Shown here: one piece after another, positions 43,021 through 55,234 of the stretch
Numbering within the stretch: the first letter of the stretch is position 1
Layout: each line of letters begins with the position of its first letter
NCBI RefSeq assembly: GCF_000143535.2
Contig: NC_037324.1
Coordinates: forward strand, 620,001-684,000
Length of the DNA: 64,000 nucleotides
Direction of reading: 5' to 3'
Origin: Botrytis cinerea B05.10
Lineage: Eukaryota; Ascomycota; Leotiomycetes; Helotiales; Sclerotiniaceae
Position numbers and translations under genes: made by a program
The notes under the pieces: generated by a model
The model's input: only the letters and a program-made list of their open reading frames with translations
Databases searched by the model: none
What the model was told of the DNA's origin: nothing

Positions 43021-45699
43021 TTAATGACTGTTGTAACCATAATCATCAGAAGACCAATCCATCGTCATGTTCATGTTTTGATGCAATTGTTGTTGATGTT
43101 GTGGTTGTTGATGGTTTTGGTAGTGGTTTTGTGGTAGGTGATTGCCAGTACCAGCAGCGGAATTGGCAGCAGTTTGGGCATAGAATGCAATCAAATCCTC
43201 GGGATGAATTCCAGGAAATCCAAGTGGTGCTTGAGGAATGATTTCACCAAAGAGTGGAGCAGGGATGCTATTTTGTCTTTGTTGAGGTGCAGAAAAGAGT
43301 TGGAAATCTTGAACACCATTAGTGGTCATGCGAGTGTTGTTTGGGACAAAGTCTTCAAAACCCTCATCAAAGTCTTGCATGGATTTTGGTGTGTAAAGCA
43401 TAGTGTTGCCTTCACCGATAGGGGAGATGTGTGCCATTGATTGTGGATGTTGTTGTTGTTGTTGTTGGGGTTGGGGTTGGTGTTGTTGATGCTGAGTTTG
43501 ATATGTGACACCTGATGTTTCGAATGCCATGGAGTTTTGCCCCATGATATCTTGGTAGATTTGGTGGTTAGATGGAATGTGAATCTGAGCTGGGGCACTG
43601 TACAGATCAGTTTGCTCATAAGCCGCCCATTCATCGTTTGATGGGTAGGCCTGCATATTCTCTTGGAATTGATCTTGTGCACCGAGAACAGATGTGGAGT
43701 TGAAGGGAGAATTTGCATCAAATGGCGATTGTCCATCAGGAGAGAAGGAGTTATCCGTGATGGGAGAATATTCCATATTCAAAGATTGTGGGGGTTGGAA
43801 CAAGTTCATTTCAGCAGGGTATGCTGGGCCAAAGAAGTCCATGCTGTGGTTGGTGGTGTACAATGAGGTATTCTCATAGAGCATCTCATCATCAGCGATG
43901 AGTGGAGATTCAAGGTTTGAGTCGCTGCCTGGGGTGTGAATGATAGTATTCTGAGGAGTAGGAAGACCATTGGGGATGACAGCAGGTGCAGCAGGTCTGT
44001 TCTTTCCGTTGTTCTTCGATCTAATGTACTCCCAACCGTGGGCTTTCTCCATGTGTTGCTTGCAATTCGACTCACGTTTTGATCGGTATGGACAAGGCTT
44101 AAAGTGACACTCGAATAGTGGAGGAGCGGCTGAATGTTTGTCATTCTGATGACGATCCATCTCTTTCTCGGTTGGCCAACCATATTCGTGGTATTTGCAT
44201 GAAGTAACGGGGCATTTCCAAGGACGGGAATGGGTTTTCTCATGTTTGGTCAAGTCACATGGACGCTTGAATGACTTATCACAGCCCTTCTCGCGACAAA
44301 ATTTAGGGGCAAGCTCAGCAGCAGAAGCATCCTTCTTGCGACGTGCCATGGATCTCATCACGGACTCTTCATCTTCAGCTTCTTCGCTCAAGGAGCGCTT
44401 GAATCTCATAGACTTGTTATCATCATCATCCATGTCAACCGGTTGGCCGGTGGCAATCGAAATGGCCTTGCCAGTTTTCTTGTTGATGCGGACAAGTTCA
44501 GCTGGTCGACCATTTCTGGTCAAACCACCGTGGAGCTTAACCTCATCTGATCTAAATGGCCAACTGATTAGCAAATTTTCAAACTTCCCACCTGAGTACG
44601 AAGAAACCTGGGAGACATACGGGTGAGCATCCATCTCGCTAATGGTTTCTCCTTTCTCTTCCTTCTCCTTGGCTTCTCGGACCTGTTCAGCGTATTGCTT
44701 AATCTGTTCGACGAGATCGACAAAGTACCCGTTAGTATATGGGCGGTCGTTGGGGCGCGTTTGTTCGCGTTCATTAACAAGTTCGACGGTAGCTTGGATG
44801 CAGTGGATCGATTCCAGACAAAAGTCGAGGTACAAGGAGGCGCTCTTTGTGTACTTCTTCAATTGCGAGAACCAGTGAGTAAACTCCCAAGCAACATCAT
44901 TATGGATTTCACTTACAGGTGCGGTAAAAATTAAAGTCTTCTCCAGGTCGCGGAGGGATACGATTTCCTTCTGGTGAATTCGTCTTGGGCAGTCTTGGAC
45001 GAGGGGATGCAAGTCTTTGAAAGACTCCTTTGCTAGGAGTGGCTTCAAGATATGCTCTTGAATGCGAGCGGTAGTACGGGCACTGAGTCTTGGAAGGCTT
45101 TTGATGGTTGTAGATGGAGCAGCAGCCGATCTAGTGATGGTTGATGGCTTGGTAGATTTGGAGACATTGTCATTGGTGAGGACTTTCTTGTCTGATGATG
45201 ATGACCCGATGGATGATCCAAGACCACTGTCTGCATATCGGGGCGTGGTGCGGCGGGGACGTGTCGACCGTCTCACAGACGATTGCTCTGACGGCATGAC
45301 TCCGTCCATCAATTCAGTGTTGTATGCTTTAGTGGAGGGGTTCTCAACGTTGACGACACCTCGAGGAACCGGATCAGACTCGTCACGGAAGCGTCGACGT
45401 GGAGTAGAAGATGATTGGTTGCCGGCGGCCGTAAGCTCGAATGATTCTATGACATCGGCAGCACGACGCTTGTGTGATTCGACGGCGAAATCTTCGAGAT
45501 TGGATAATGAACGTTCGAGGGCGGAGAGGTTGAAGGCACCATCGACTTCGTTTGTGGGAGAAGAAGGAGAGTGGAAAGTGGCACCTTTGCGAAGGGAAGC
45601 CATAGTTGTATTAACTGTTGGCCGGCTTGACGAATTCGCAAGAAGAGTCACAGCAATCGATGTGGTCTTTGTAGTTCTTCGGGGGTGTGTGAACGACAT
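43021..45699 (-). CDS. C2H2 zinc-finger transcription factor, Gln-rich C-terminus
   Basis: 892 residues, single exon. ATGs at 45699 and 45603 are both possible starts; the second (MASLRKGATF) begins where conserved-looking sequence starts. Three adjacent fingers lie at ~465-550: FCREKGCDKSFKRPCDLTKHEKTH, a CPVTSCKYHEYGWPTEKEMDRHQNDKH form, and ECHFKPCPYRSKRESNCKQHMEKAH. The last two have wide C-to-H spacing. The N-terminal half is basic and Ser-rich (RRSTRPRRTTPR) and then helical (EHILKPLLAKESFKDLHPLVQ ... AWEFTHWFSQLKKY ... ELVNEREQTRPNDRPYTNGYFVDL). The C-terminus is rich in Gln, Asn, Pro and Met, an activation-domain type. Probably a nuclear regulator conserved in Pezizomycotina; the targets are unknown and I do not name an orthologue. 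Confidence 0.88.
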   Translation of the reverse strand: MSFTHPRRTTKTTSIAVTLLANSSSRPTVNTTMASLRKGATFHSPSSPTNEVDGAFNLSALERSLSNLEDFAVESHKRRAADVIESFELTAAGNQSSSTPRRRFRDESDPVPRGVVNVENPSTKAYNTELMDGVMPSEQSSVRRSTRPRRTTPRYADSGLGSSIGSSSSDKKVLTNDNVSKSTKPSTITRSAAAPSTTIKSLPRLSARTTARIQEHILKPLLAKESFKDLHPLVQDCPRRIHQKEIVSLRDLEKTLIFTAPVSEIHNDVAWEFTHWFSQLKKYTKSASLYLDFCLESIHCIQATVELVNEREQTRPNDRPYTNGYFVDLVEQIKQYAEQVREAKEKEEKGETISEMDAHPYVSQVSSYSGGKFENLLISWPFRSDEVKLHGGLTRNGRPAELVRINKKTGKAISIATGQPVDMDDDDNKSMRFKRSLSEEAEDEESVMRSMARRKKDASAAELAPKFCREKGCDKSFKRPCDLTKHEKTHSRPWKCPVTSCKYHEYGWPTEKEMDRHQNDKHSAAPPLFECHFKPCPYRSKRESNCKQHMEKAHGWEYIRSKNNGKNRPAAPAVIPNGLPTPQNTIIHTPGSDSNLESPLIADDEMLYENTSLYTTNHSMDFFGPAYPAEMNLFQPPQSLNMEYSPITDNSFSPDGQSPFDANSPFNSTSVLGAQDQFQENMQAYPSNDEWAAYEQTDLYSAPAQIHIPSNHQIYQDIMGQNSMAFETSGVTYQTQHQQHQPQPQQQQQQHPQSMAHISPIGEGNTMLYTPKSMQDFDEGFEDFVPNNTRMTTNGVQDFQLFSAPQQRQNSIPAPLFGEIIPQAPLGFPGIHPEDLIAFYAQTAANSAAGTGNHLPQNHYQNHQQPQHQQQLHQNMNMTMDWSSDDYGYNSH

Positions 45700-48279
45700 C
45701 CTGAGTGGTCAGTTCTTGTGAACTTGCGAATCGTTCGAAGACTAGGGTGAGATTGATTAGCCCTGGGGATCTTTATTCCATGCAAGAAATGTGAGTCACA
45801 AATGAGAATGAATAGATCCAACGGAGATAAAATGGGTGAAATGGGTGAGAGTAGCTTCGGTGTGGGAAAGAAGACGGATGTGTGGTTGAGATTGCTCAAT
45901 CCATACAGACGAATTGACTTTCGGACCAATGATTGCTTGATCAAGCTCTTGAAGGGCGAGAGTGGATGGAGTAGGTAGGAGGAAGTAGGTCAAAGTACGG
46001 GGAAAGAATGAATCAAAGCGTACAAGCAAGTAGATGTGATGTGTGGTTTGGCGGCACAAATATCACTTTCGAGGCTGAGAGCCCTTTCTCGACACTGGAT
46101 CAATACAGGCGAGCAAATCAAACTCGGAAGAGACGACGATGAGGTTCGTGTCGACTGCTCCGACTTGTATTTAGTAATGCGATGTTTGTTTTCCCTCGGT
46201 CGGTCGAAGCTTCGATGCATGAAAGATCTTTTGATGGCAGTGCTGCGAGGGAGGGAAGCGGGAAGAGAAGCGCGAAAGGTCGGGATAGAAGAGGGTCAAG
46301 ATTAAGGTTTAAGGTGTGGAGGAGAGGTTGTTGCCTAGATGGTTGGAGTGGAAATTGACGAATGAGGTATCAGATGGTGTGAATTTGATGTGGGATGGAT
46401 GGAGAGACGGATAGAGAGATAGAGAGATAGAGAGATAGATAGAGAGATAGATAAATCGAATCGAATCGTGAATCGTTGGGAATTGGTTGTATTGTCTTTG
46501 AACAAACAGCTACAAGCACAACCACAACCACAAGCACAACCACAATCACAGTGTTATTTGGGTTACGTCGAGGTTGAACGCGTGCGTGAGATGCGTGGCC
46601 GGTGAGGAATTAAATAGCGGGAACGGGCTTGTCCAATGTCGGTGGCTCTTGGCGGATGGGCAGGATGGCGACTGGTAGGTGGAACGAGAGAGAGGAAAGA
46701 ATAATAAGTGAGGGGAGGGAGTGAGGAGTGAGGAGTGAGGAGTGAGGAGTGAGTGAAGTGAGCAAAGTGAGCACAGCGGGCACAGTGAGGTGAAAGATGA
46801 TACGAAATTGAGATTTGGAGCTTGATTAGCCCATGGATCCGCCTCGTCCGTCGATGGATTAAAGCGGCCATCGATTTCTAGGCAACAGTGAGAATGGGCT
46901 TGTCACTTATTTATAAGATGGAATCACCCAGGATGAGCCCAAATGAAGCTAGCTTGGGAATCCAACAAGGGGTAGTGGCGATGGTAATAATGGTTCTCGT
47001 TTTTCTGCTCTTTTCACTTCATCCTTCACTTGACCACTCACCACTCACCACTCACCACTTTCCTATCTTTCTATCTTTCTATTTTTACATGCTTCCATGG
47101 AAGGATGAAACTTGCACATATATACGTATATACACATATATAACACATATATACGTATATTCACATACACACATATATATAGAAAGAACACTACATCCTG
47201 TATCGAGTGTTGAATGTATCGCCGTCACGGCTCAACACATCCATCACCATCCATCCCATCTTCCCTGCGTGCAATCTCCAAACATCTCCACGACGGCGTC
47301 TATTTACCACTACGGGAAAGCTTAATTACCGATCAATGTCCAAACAGCAATGAAAGTAGAGACGAAGCTGAACGGCGTTGCAATTCCGTTCCCTTCCCTC
47401 CTATCGCGCTTTTTTTTCACACGATGCGCACGCACACGAATTGATTAATCCCCTCGACGTGATTGTGATTGTGATTGAATGTGGAAATCTCAGTGAAACC
47501 CCTCCCTCGAAGCGATAACCCACCCACCCAAGAAAAGCAAACATGAAACATCACGTCCATTCAACGACCGCAACACCAACACCAACACCCACAACCACCC
47601 AACCCCATCCATACCTAGATTCCCAAGTAGAAATCTCACGCGCCTCAATTCTTGATCTCCACCCTCAATTCTCGCGCGTGTCTCTTCCAAATCCATTCGA
47701 CGAGCATCCAGATGGGCGCCGTCCACTGCTTCCCCGCAATGCAGACCCTGACGTGAATATCCCATGGACTGCTCTGGTCTGCTCTGGTGGGTGCTGGTTT
47801 CGGTGGCCAATAAATAGCCCTGCTGCCTTTGTGGGAGGTTATCTACGATGTATATTTCTACAATGCATGGAAGACATGGAAGACATAGCATACACAGAAT
47901 ATATAGAATATATAGCAGACACAACATACATAGCATACATAGCACATCCAGACAGACCAGCAAACTTTCCATTAGATATTCGACCACACCACACCACACA
48001 GCCAAAACCAAAACCAAAACCAAAACCACACACCAGGGAGACCCCTCCAGATCATCCCATCCGTCCATCCCTTCCCTTAAACCTTCCAATTCCCAATTTC
48101 CAATCCAATCCAGTACATACTAATAACTACAGAGTAATAACTCAAGCTACCCACCCACCCATCCACACATGTTAGATATATATGTTAGTTAGTTAGTTAG
48201 TGAGTTAGTTTCGCGCTTAAACTGTTTCGAGGCCATGGATGATGGATGATGGATGATGGACGATGATGCTATTTCCATA

Positions 48280-48302
48280 CATATATATATATATATATAT
48301 AT
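48280..48302. repeat. AT dinucleotide microsatellite
   Basis: Uninterrupted TA/AT run of about 11 units. Confidence 0.9.
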
Positions 48303-49020
48303 CTCAAGAAAGTATAAAGTAAAAAAAGCAAGCAAGCAAGTAAACAAGAAGCAAGGGAGCCCCTCGACTCGACGCGACATTGAAGTGTAAATGAACGAAT
48401 GAATTGATTATCCATCATAAATCAATCTATGATGCGATAACTACTACCGATAGTGATCTCTTTCGCAATTTTCCATTGTGCGTTATACGAAAACATAATA
48501 TGGCGTGATGAAATTACACTACACTACACTACACTCACCAAAATCATCTCATCTCATCTATGTATGTATGTATGTAATCAGCTCTTCACCTAACTATCCA
48601 ATTTTTCATTCCATACACTCACTCACTCACTCACTGTCCATACTCCAAACCCAATACGAGAATCCCACGCACCCCACTCGCCGCAAATGATCGTAAGAAA
48701 TTGATGTCAATCCACCCCCAAACGATTGTCGATCACAATCCATCACGGTAAGCGAGAGCGAAGAAGATAAGAAGAAGAATAGGGATGGATGTGAAGCTGG
48801 CATGTATGTGCGTTCCCAGAAGATGATGATGAATAATACAAAAAAAAGACCCCGAGCAGCCCCGTTCCACGGAACGTACGGGAAATCCACCTACCCCTAC
48901 CTACCCATCTGATCGAGGCTAAAAGAGCGTGAGATAATATATTCGCAGAAAGAAGGGTGGGTATGTAATTAGCGAGTGCATCGTTCAAAGCTTGACCCCT
49001 TCCTTTCCATCACCAGGGAC

Positions 49021-49043
49021 GGGGGGGGGGGGGGGGGGGGGGG
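49021..49043. repeat. Homopolymer G23
   Basis: 23 consecutive G on the plus strand. Unusual for this AT-rich DNA and a place where assembly length may be wrong. Confidence 0.9.
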
Positions 49044-51810
49044 AGGATGGGAAAGAATGATTTCGGTTCCCGTTTCACCTTAGTACACTATTGATTACAC
49101 ATACAGACCGACCGACAGACAGACAGACAGCCCGAGTAACGAGAAGCAACGTACGGAGTGTGTTTTGGGGCAGGACAGCAAACGAAGTAAGACGGGGAAA
49201 TTATCACCCCGAGTCCACATTCGACTCACCGAGTAGTCAACAGAGCCTCATGTATGTTGACACAGGACAGGACAGGACAGGACGTGAGAGAAACGAGAAA
49301 GGTGTAAACAAAACCCGCACATCTAAGCCCCGTTCGCTGCTTCAAAGAGTCACATATACGTATCGAGGGCCAATCAAAAATCACCATGATAGAACTTCGG
49401 TGCCAGATTCAACGACCGGTATATCCTGTGTATTTCCGTACCTACTACCTTTCTTATCTTTTTTTTCTTTTTTTCTTTTTTTCTTTTTCTCTTTTTCTCT
49501 TTTTCTCTGTTTCTCTTTTTCTCCTTCCGTCATCTCTCGTAATCATCATCGTCACATTTGGAAATTCCCCGCAAAATCCATTTTCCATGCTGCTTTGATT
49601 TGGATGCTTCCCATCCATCTGCCACAAGCATCTTGGGATCGAGTGCCTGAATTTCGTATGGCATCGGTCGTCAGCGATGCTTGGCGACTTACGAGTATGA
49701 GTACGTTTGCAAATATATTCACCATCACGTTCTCTAGGTATCAGCAATTGCACGCCGGAAAGATGCGACAATGGATTAACAACTTCCTATTTAGACATGA
49801 GAACCTTCGTGTCTTGCGTCAATACACGTCGACGGTAGATCCCTGGTCTCTAACGAATTGAGTTCCGTAGTGTGCGAATAAGCTGGTAAGCTTCAACCCT
49901 GCCATCGGAATCAACAAAAAGGTTTATCAGGTGTCCCAATTCTGATGTGCGGATCGTGCATTGTGCAGTCTGGCTCGAATTTCCCAAGCGGCCGAGACGG
50001 CGACGGGTGATGACTCCCATTCGACCACGTCTCCGCAACTTTAAAGTTTGAAAGCTTGATCTTCATCAAATCGGGAGGGCCCCTCTGCAAGGATGAGTCA
50101 ATGCTGGTCCACAAAATGCGATAGCTTGGGAAGTTTTAATGGAGATGAAAATTTGGTCATCCAGTTTCCATGCCGCAGGGCTGCAGAATTGTGTCTCCGT
50201 CATAATAATGGGCTGCACGGCATAGGTCTGCCATCAAGATTTTCCCCTCTGCCCTGAGCCCTTCCATGTCATTGTGAAGCCCTTGCGAAGCCCTTCCATG
50301 TCAATGTGAAGCCCTCATACGCCCTCATACGCCCTCGTAAAGCCCATACATAGCATGTGCTCTCGTGCATCGAGAAAAAGTACCTCGATATACATTTTCC
50401 AGCCCTATAAGGAAAAGATTCAAATGGAACAGCGCTTCATTTTCTTGGTGACGCGAATCTCGTCAAAGTTCCTCAAAATTCCGTATATTGATATAGACCA
50501 CCTGCACGACGTCCCAGTTGTGAAGTAACAGCTCATGTTTCGTGCTATCTCCATCCGAAAACTTCTGTTGGTCGAGAAGAGGCTGTGTTAATTAATTGAG
50601 CCATGGTGCACCGCATCTCGTAGCACCGACCAATCGTCTAATGAAAGCTTCGACAGTCCAGTGCATCGTTACGATCCGTTCTTCCACACCCGCTGTAAAT
50701 TCCTCGCAAGGCTTTCCTGTCTTCGCACCATGCCTTGATCATTTTTGTCAACCTTCTCCCGCTCGTTCGTGTGTGCTGGACATGATGTACATGTGTCTCA
50801 GAAGAACGGATATTTCGAAGTACGCTGTGTCGATGACAATTCATGCGATCCAGTAATTCGGAATTGGGTTGCTTGGACCGTGTGCAAGCCCATGAGCCGC
50901 GGGATTAAAGGCCCGTTTGTAAATGATCTTCACAGCATTGACTTACTGGTAGTAAGGAGATGTTCTCTCTCATCTTGTCATCCACCAGTGATCTTTGCGT
51001 GATGACAATTCAGTCCTCCATGAATGGAAGATGATTAAACGAATTGCGGATTCTATTTCTCTTGATGATTCAGTTGTTCAATCAACTACTAGTTAGGTAT
51101 CCTTTCTCAACTCGACTTCCCATTTCGAGAAGAAAGTCTCTCTCTCACGTTACAACCTCTGAAGGACAGAAAGTGTGATCACGTGGCTACGCAGCATTGA
51201 CCAAGGAGTTCTGCACGATTCCGCTCGTCTTGAAACATGAAACATTCAGATATCAGACTCTTGCATTGATGTCCAAAGTATTGGCTGTAATCGTCTCCGC
51301 CACCTGAACGTACGTGGGATCTCCTTGAGCCTCATCCACTTAAATGTCTCTGTAATTTGCCTTTGCAAACAGAATATCAGTCAAGTATGACCGTGTTTGT
51401 TTCTTCATCCGAAGTATGGGATCGAGGGAATCATACGTTCCTTTATTACCATGGAGTGATTCTCAAAGAGTTCTTTGTGAATTGGCTGTTTTTGTGACTG
51501 CAAATCAGTTTTTCTTTCTTTTCTCTTACTCAAGGCTCTTTTGGCAGTCATTTCATTGTCTCTTTCAGTATTACAAAACGGTTCAACAATCACTTTCTCG
51601 GTTTCTCTCTTCCTTTGTTTGTTCAACCACAAACAATCTTATTGTTCATACCGATTGATAATAAATTCGAGAATAATCCTCCTTCCTAGACCTACATAAA
51701 CTATTGCATCATCGCAACTTTAATCGATTTCTCTTCTTCAATCCATACACCAACTCAAACTCAGCCCCCTTTACCTCAAATCAGATTACCTCGACAAATC
51801 ATCATTCATT

Positions 51811-52467
51811 ATGTTGTTCAAGGCAATCCAACTCACACTCTTCTCAGCCTTCGCCGTTGCGTCGCCGATTGCTTCGAACAGCCTCATACTTGGACGTGCC
51901 ACTGGAGCCGAAACCATAGTTGGCGGAATCTCCAGCGCCTTAACCGACTGCAGTACCGCACCTTTTCCAGCTGAGTGCGCAACTCTTGCTCAGGCAGCCA
52001 AGGGTATTGCTATAGCTTGCGGCAGCGGAGAGTTTACCGCTGGGGAAATAGGTGCTATGATCGCCCTCATGTCGTTTGAAAGCGTGAATTTCCAATACAA
52101 CATTAACCATACCCCCGGTCGACCAGGCCAGGGAACAAAAAATATGCAAATGGCGAAATACAATCTCCAGTACGCGCAATCTATTCCCGCCCTCAAAGAG
52201 CCTCTCGCAAAGATCACCACAGCTACCACTGTTGATGGCTTGTCGGACGACAAGTTGAACGATATTCGAGCTTTAGTTCTCGTTGACGAATACACGTGGG
52301 GAAGCACGCCATGGTTTTTGAAGACTTTCTGTGATGATGCTCGAAAATCTCTCAGAACAGGCACCGTACAAGGATGGCAAGCATATATGACGTGCGTTGG
52401 AGTAGATCCTACTGATCCTGCGCGATTGGCCTACTGGACCAAAGCCAAGGCCTCGATGGGATTTTAA
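51811..52467 (+). CDS. Small secreted protein, hypothetical
   Basis: 218 residues, single exon. A clear signal peptide: Lys4, hydrophobic core LTLFSAFAVA, probable cleavage after Ala17-Ser18. The mature protein has five Cys (47, 56, 70, 174, 195), an N-glycosylation sequon (Asn99-His-Thr) and the stretch GEIGAMIALMSFESVNFQYNINHTPGRPGQGTKNMQ. That stretch, with its buried Glu-Ser and aromatic residues, looks like the core of a lysozyme-like helical fold seen in some secreted ascomycete proteins, but I cannot assign it. No transmembrane segment follows. The upstream region is pyrimidine-rich, as is common for fungal promoters. Could be a wall-active enzyme or an effector; both are inference. 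Confidence 0.75.
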   Translation: MLFKAIQLTLFSAFAVASPIASNSLILGRATGAETIVGGISSALTDCSTAPFPAECATLAQAAKGIAIACGSGEFTAGEIGAMIALMSFESVNFQYNINHTPGRPGQGTKNMQMAKYNLQYAQSIPALKEPLAKITTATTVDGLSDDKLNDIRALVLVDEYTWGSTPWFLKTFCDDARKSLRTGTVQGWQAYMTCVGVDPTDPARLAYWTKAKASMGF

Positions 52468-52871
52468 GAGGACAGCTTTTCCGCAGCGCGGAGATGCGAG
52501 ACGATTTTCACATTCTTCTTCTTCTTCTTCTTCTTCTTTGTACATAATACATTTCTTTTTTCTACATGATACCATTTTTTTCACTTGTGGGTTTCTGGCA
52601 GACTCACATAATTAGCTAGATATTACATGAATAGGCAAATATCACGCGTGATCTTACATGCAATTCTTTACTTTTATGTGCTTGTCTTTATTCCTACACT
52701 TTATGTGTTTTTCGATGTGGAATGTTTCCAATCGTGTCACTCATATCCAAACTTCTTGAATTTAAATTAAACATTCATGTTCTTTATATTACACCTCTTC
52801 TTCGCCACTGACTAAGTTATATATCATTACAAATCCTATTCACCGGACTTGGCTTATCTATGAAAACCTTC

Positions 52872-52877
<6 letters not shown>

Positions 52878-52902
<25 letters not shown>

Positions 52903-52917
52903 GCTCTCGCTCTCGCT
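52878..52917. repeat. CT microsatellite with CTCG interruptions
   Basis: TCTCTC run passing into CGCTCT units. Confidence 0.85.
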
Positions 52918-53248
52918 CAATCTATCGATTCATTAAGTACAAAGAATCTCTCAAGCTTTAACCCCATAACCTATATCTTCCTCCTTCTCTCTCTCATCTC
53001 CATCCACAAAATCTGACCTCATACCTTCCTCCTCACCTCACCCTCCGCATCGCCCCTCTCACCTTTGTATCCATATCCATATTCATATGCATATCCATAC
53101 ATCCACAACAGACCATCCAAACAACCAACCATCTCCCATGACTAACTCACTCCACGCCTCTCACTCTTCACCCCAACCTCCCAAATCCTGAATCACATAT
53201 ATAAACATTTAAATACATCAATATATCAACACATCAACATCCCATCCT

Positions 53249-53281
53249 ACTCTATTCTATTCTATTCTATTCTATTCTATT
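53249..53281. repeat. TATTC pentamer microsatellite
   Basis: Six or more tandem CTATT units. Confidence 0.85.
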
Positions 53282-55234
53282 CTTAATACCCAAAACCTCA
53301 TCTCGTTCCAGGGATCCGGGAGGTTCAGATTATATATATCACCTGATATGTTGTTTTTGATATCTTTCTTTCTATTTCTGTTTTATATGCATTGTGATAT
53401 AGGGGGTTTTATTGATTTGGTTTTGTTCAGTTGTTTGTTTACTTTCTTTATATATATATACTATATGGTTCCCAACTTCGAACTCCCAGCTCAAAACTTC
53501 GAATTCCCAACTCCCAATTCCCAATTCCCAATTCGCAATCCTTACAAACTTCTCCTCCAATCCGGTCGATCGGCTGGTTAATGTTCCTTCAATATCTTTT
53601 TTAATTAAGAATGGTGGCGTGATGATGGAAATATGTATATACAATTTATTTACAGTTGCGTAATTGTACATTTATCATCTATTCGCTTTTCCTTTTTCTT
53701 TCGATTCCTAAATCATATATTTATACACAATTTGTTCTTCTTACAATTCTCATTCTACTATAATATCATTCTCTTCAAAATTCAAAATTCAAACTCTAGA
53801 AAAATAGATATCTAATACAAATGATTGAATGACTTGATATTTCTCCACACTACGTGATATTAATAACTATCCTATCATCTGACTATTCTTTATATCTCGA
53901 CGTGAAATAACATTATATATATACACAGAGAATTTTTATTTACCTACTTGCTTATTACCTGAATTGGAGCATGATTTAATTGCGGGGAAGAAGTGTTCGG
54001 ATTTCTTCTTGGTTGTATGGTGATGGTAATAGTGATACCAAATATCTTGAAATCGTTAGGGATTAGAAGGAACAGAAAGGGAGAAGGGAGAGGAAGCATG
54101 AGAGAGAAAGAAAGAAAGATAGCCAAGCTGAAGCTAAAGCTGAATATAGACAAAAAGGTAGAGAAAAAGTAAGAAAAGTGAGAGTAGCCAGAAAGAGAGA
54201 ATAACACTTCACCAAGGTAACATTTCAACCCCTTCGATTCCACCCCCTAGAATCATTACATTAGGAAATCGTGATAAATTTCGCTCCAGTAAATAAATTC
54301 TCGTTTATATAGCATGCCTTCTACATCGACATCGACATCTGTTTCATCCCTGGTCAATACATGTCTCATCTCCAATCTGTCCTTCGGAACTCTAGTTTCT
54401 CAAGCCCGTACATTTGATATACCTGAATACCATCCCTCATCTACTTCTCGGTATAATCATCCTAGTGTCTCTAGCGAGAAAATCCTGGTTTCAGTCACGG
54501 GGTAGACTCCTCCTCCTCCAAGATTCGGGTTTCTAGCACACACACACACACACATATATATATACGTGGTTTCTTTAATTTTTAAAGATCCGTCGTATGC
54601 ATCCTGAAGTCTGAAAGTCGAGTGATGAAATAAATTTCGCCTATCCTATCACGGTATAATTGCGAATGCGCAATCTTCATCCGATTCGATGTTTTCAGGA
54701 GAAGCGGTAAAAGATGATTGATACCTGTACATGTCAAAAGCAATGTCGAAATCAAACCCTAAATTTCTTTATTCTCCGACCCTAACATAATGACGCGATA
54801 TTTTTCAATCCATCTATCCATCTATCAAAAAAGAAGGGATTGACTAAAATTTACGTCAACAAATCTGACACCCCCCCCCAGGGGCTGAGTCTGAACAGCG
54901 GTATATGTACACACAACCACACCAAGTGGATTCGACATCTCGGTAGATTAGTTTTCAAGCTGACAGACATGACATGCGGGCGGCTAATTCAAAAATCACT
55001 GGTCCATATTATTCCACAAGCAAGCCGAGATTCTAGCAGCTGGCTGGTGGTTGCAAATATCGTACTCCACTATTATAATACACGACGGTACATTTTCATA
55101 CAGGCAGAACTTATATGGTATATAGCTAGAAGTAGCTCTAGATCTATAATTTCTATATTGATTATTTTTGAACCCTACGAAGAGTACATACATACATACA
55201 TACAAACAAACAAACATACATATTTCCCAGTACA

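Larger units (their letters stand above)
45700..51810. other. 6.1-kb gene-free region upstream of the C2H2 factor gene
   Basis: No credible gene on either strand; the longer frames inside are low-complexity. Simple repeats: GATA/GAGATA (46407-46455), GAGGAGT (46721-46755), ACATATATAC (47115-47180), CATAGAATATA-like (47880-47945), GATGGAT (48236-48265), AT (48280-48302), G23 (49021-49043), CTTTTT (49458-49520), and GCCCT-containing short repeats (50258-50345). It probably contains the long 5' untranslated and regulatory region of the transcription-factor gene. Confidence 0.6.
52468..55234. other. Intergenic region with simple repeats
   Basis: 2.8 kb without a credible gene. Contains CTT (52517-52538), CT (52878-52917), CCATAT-like (53072-53100), TCTAT pentamers (about 53249-53281), AATTCCC units (53502-53535), CA/TA (54537-54565), a C8 run (54873-54880) and CATA/CAAA repeats just before the next start (55187-55220). 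Confidence 0.6.

Noticed and set aside
45062..45721. Plus-strand 219-residue frame
   Set aside because: Antisense of the N-terminal coding part of the C2H2 factor gene.
46888..48175. Frames of 145, 199 and 210 residues in the gene-free region
   Set aside because: They consist of translated microsatellites (YIRIYTYITH, CMLCLLYILYI, PKPKPKPK) and lack any domain or consistent start.
49091..49861. 256-residue plus-strand frame
   Set aside because: Runs through a poly-pyrimidine tract (Phe/Ser/Leu run) and has no recognisable feature; coding cannot be supported.
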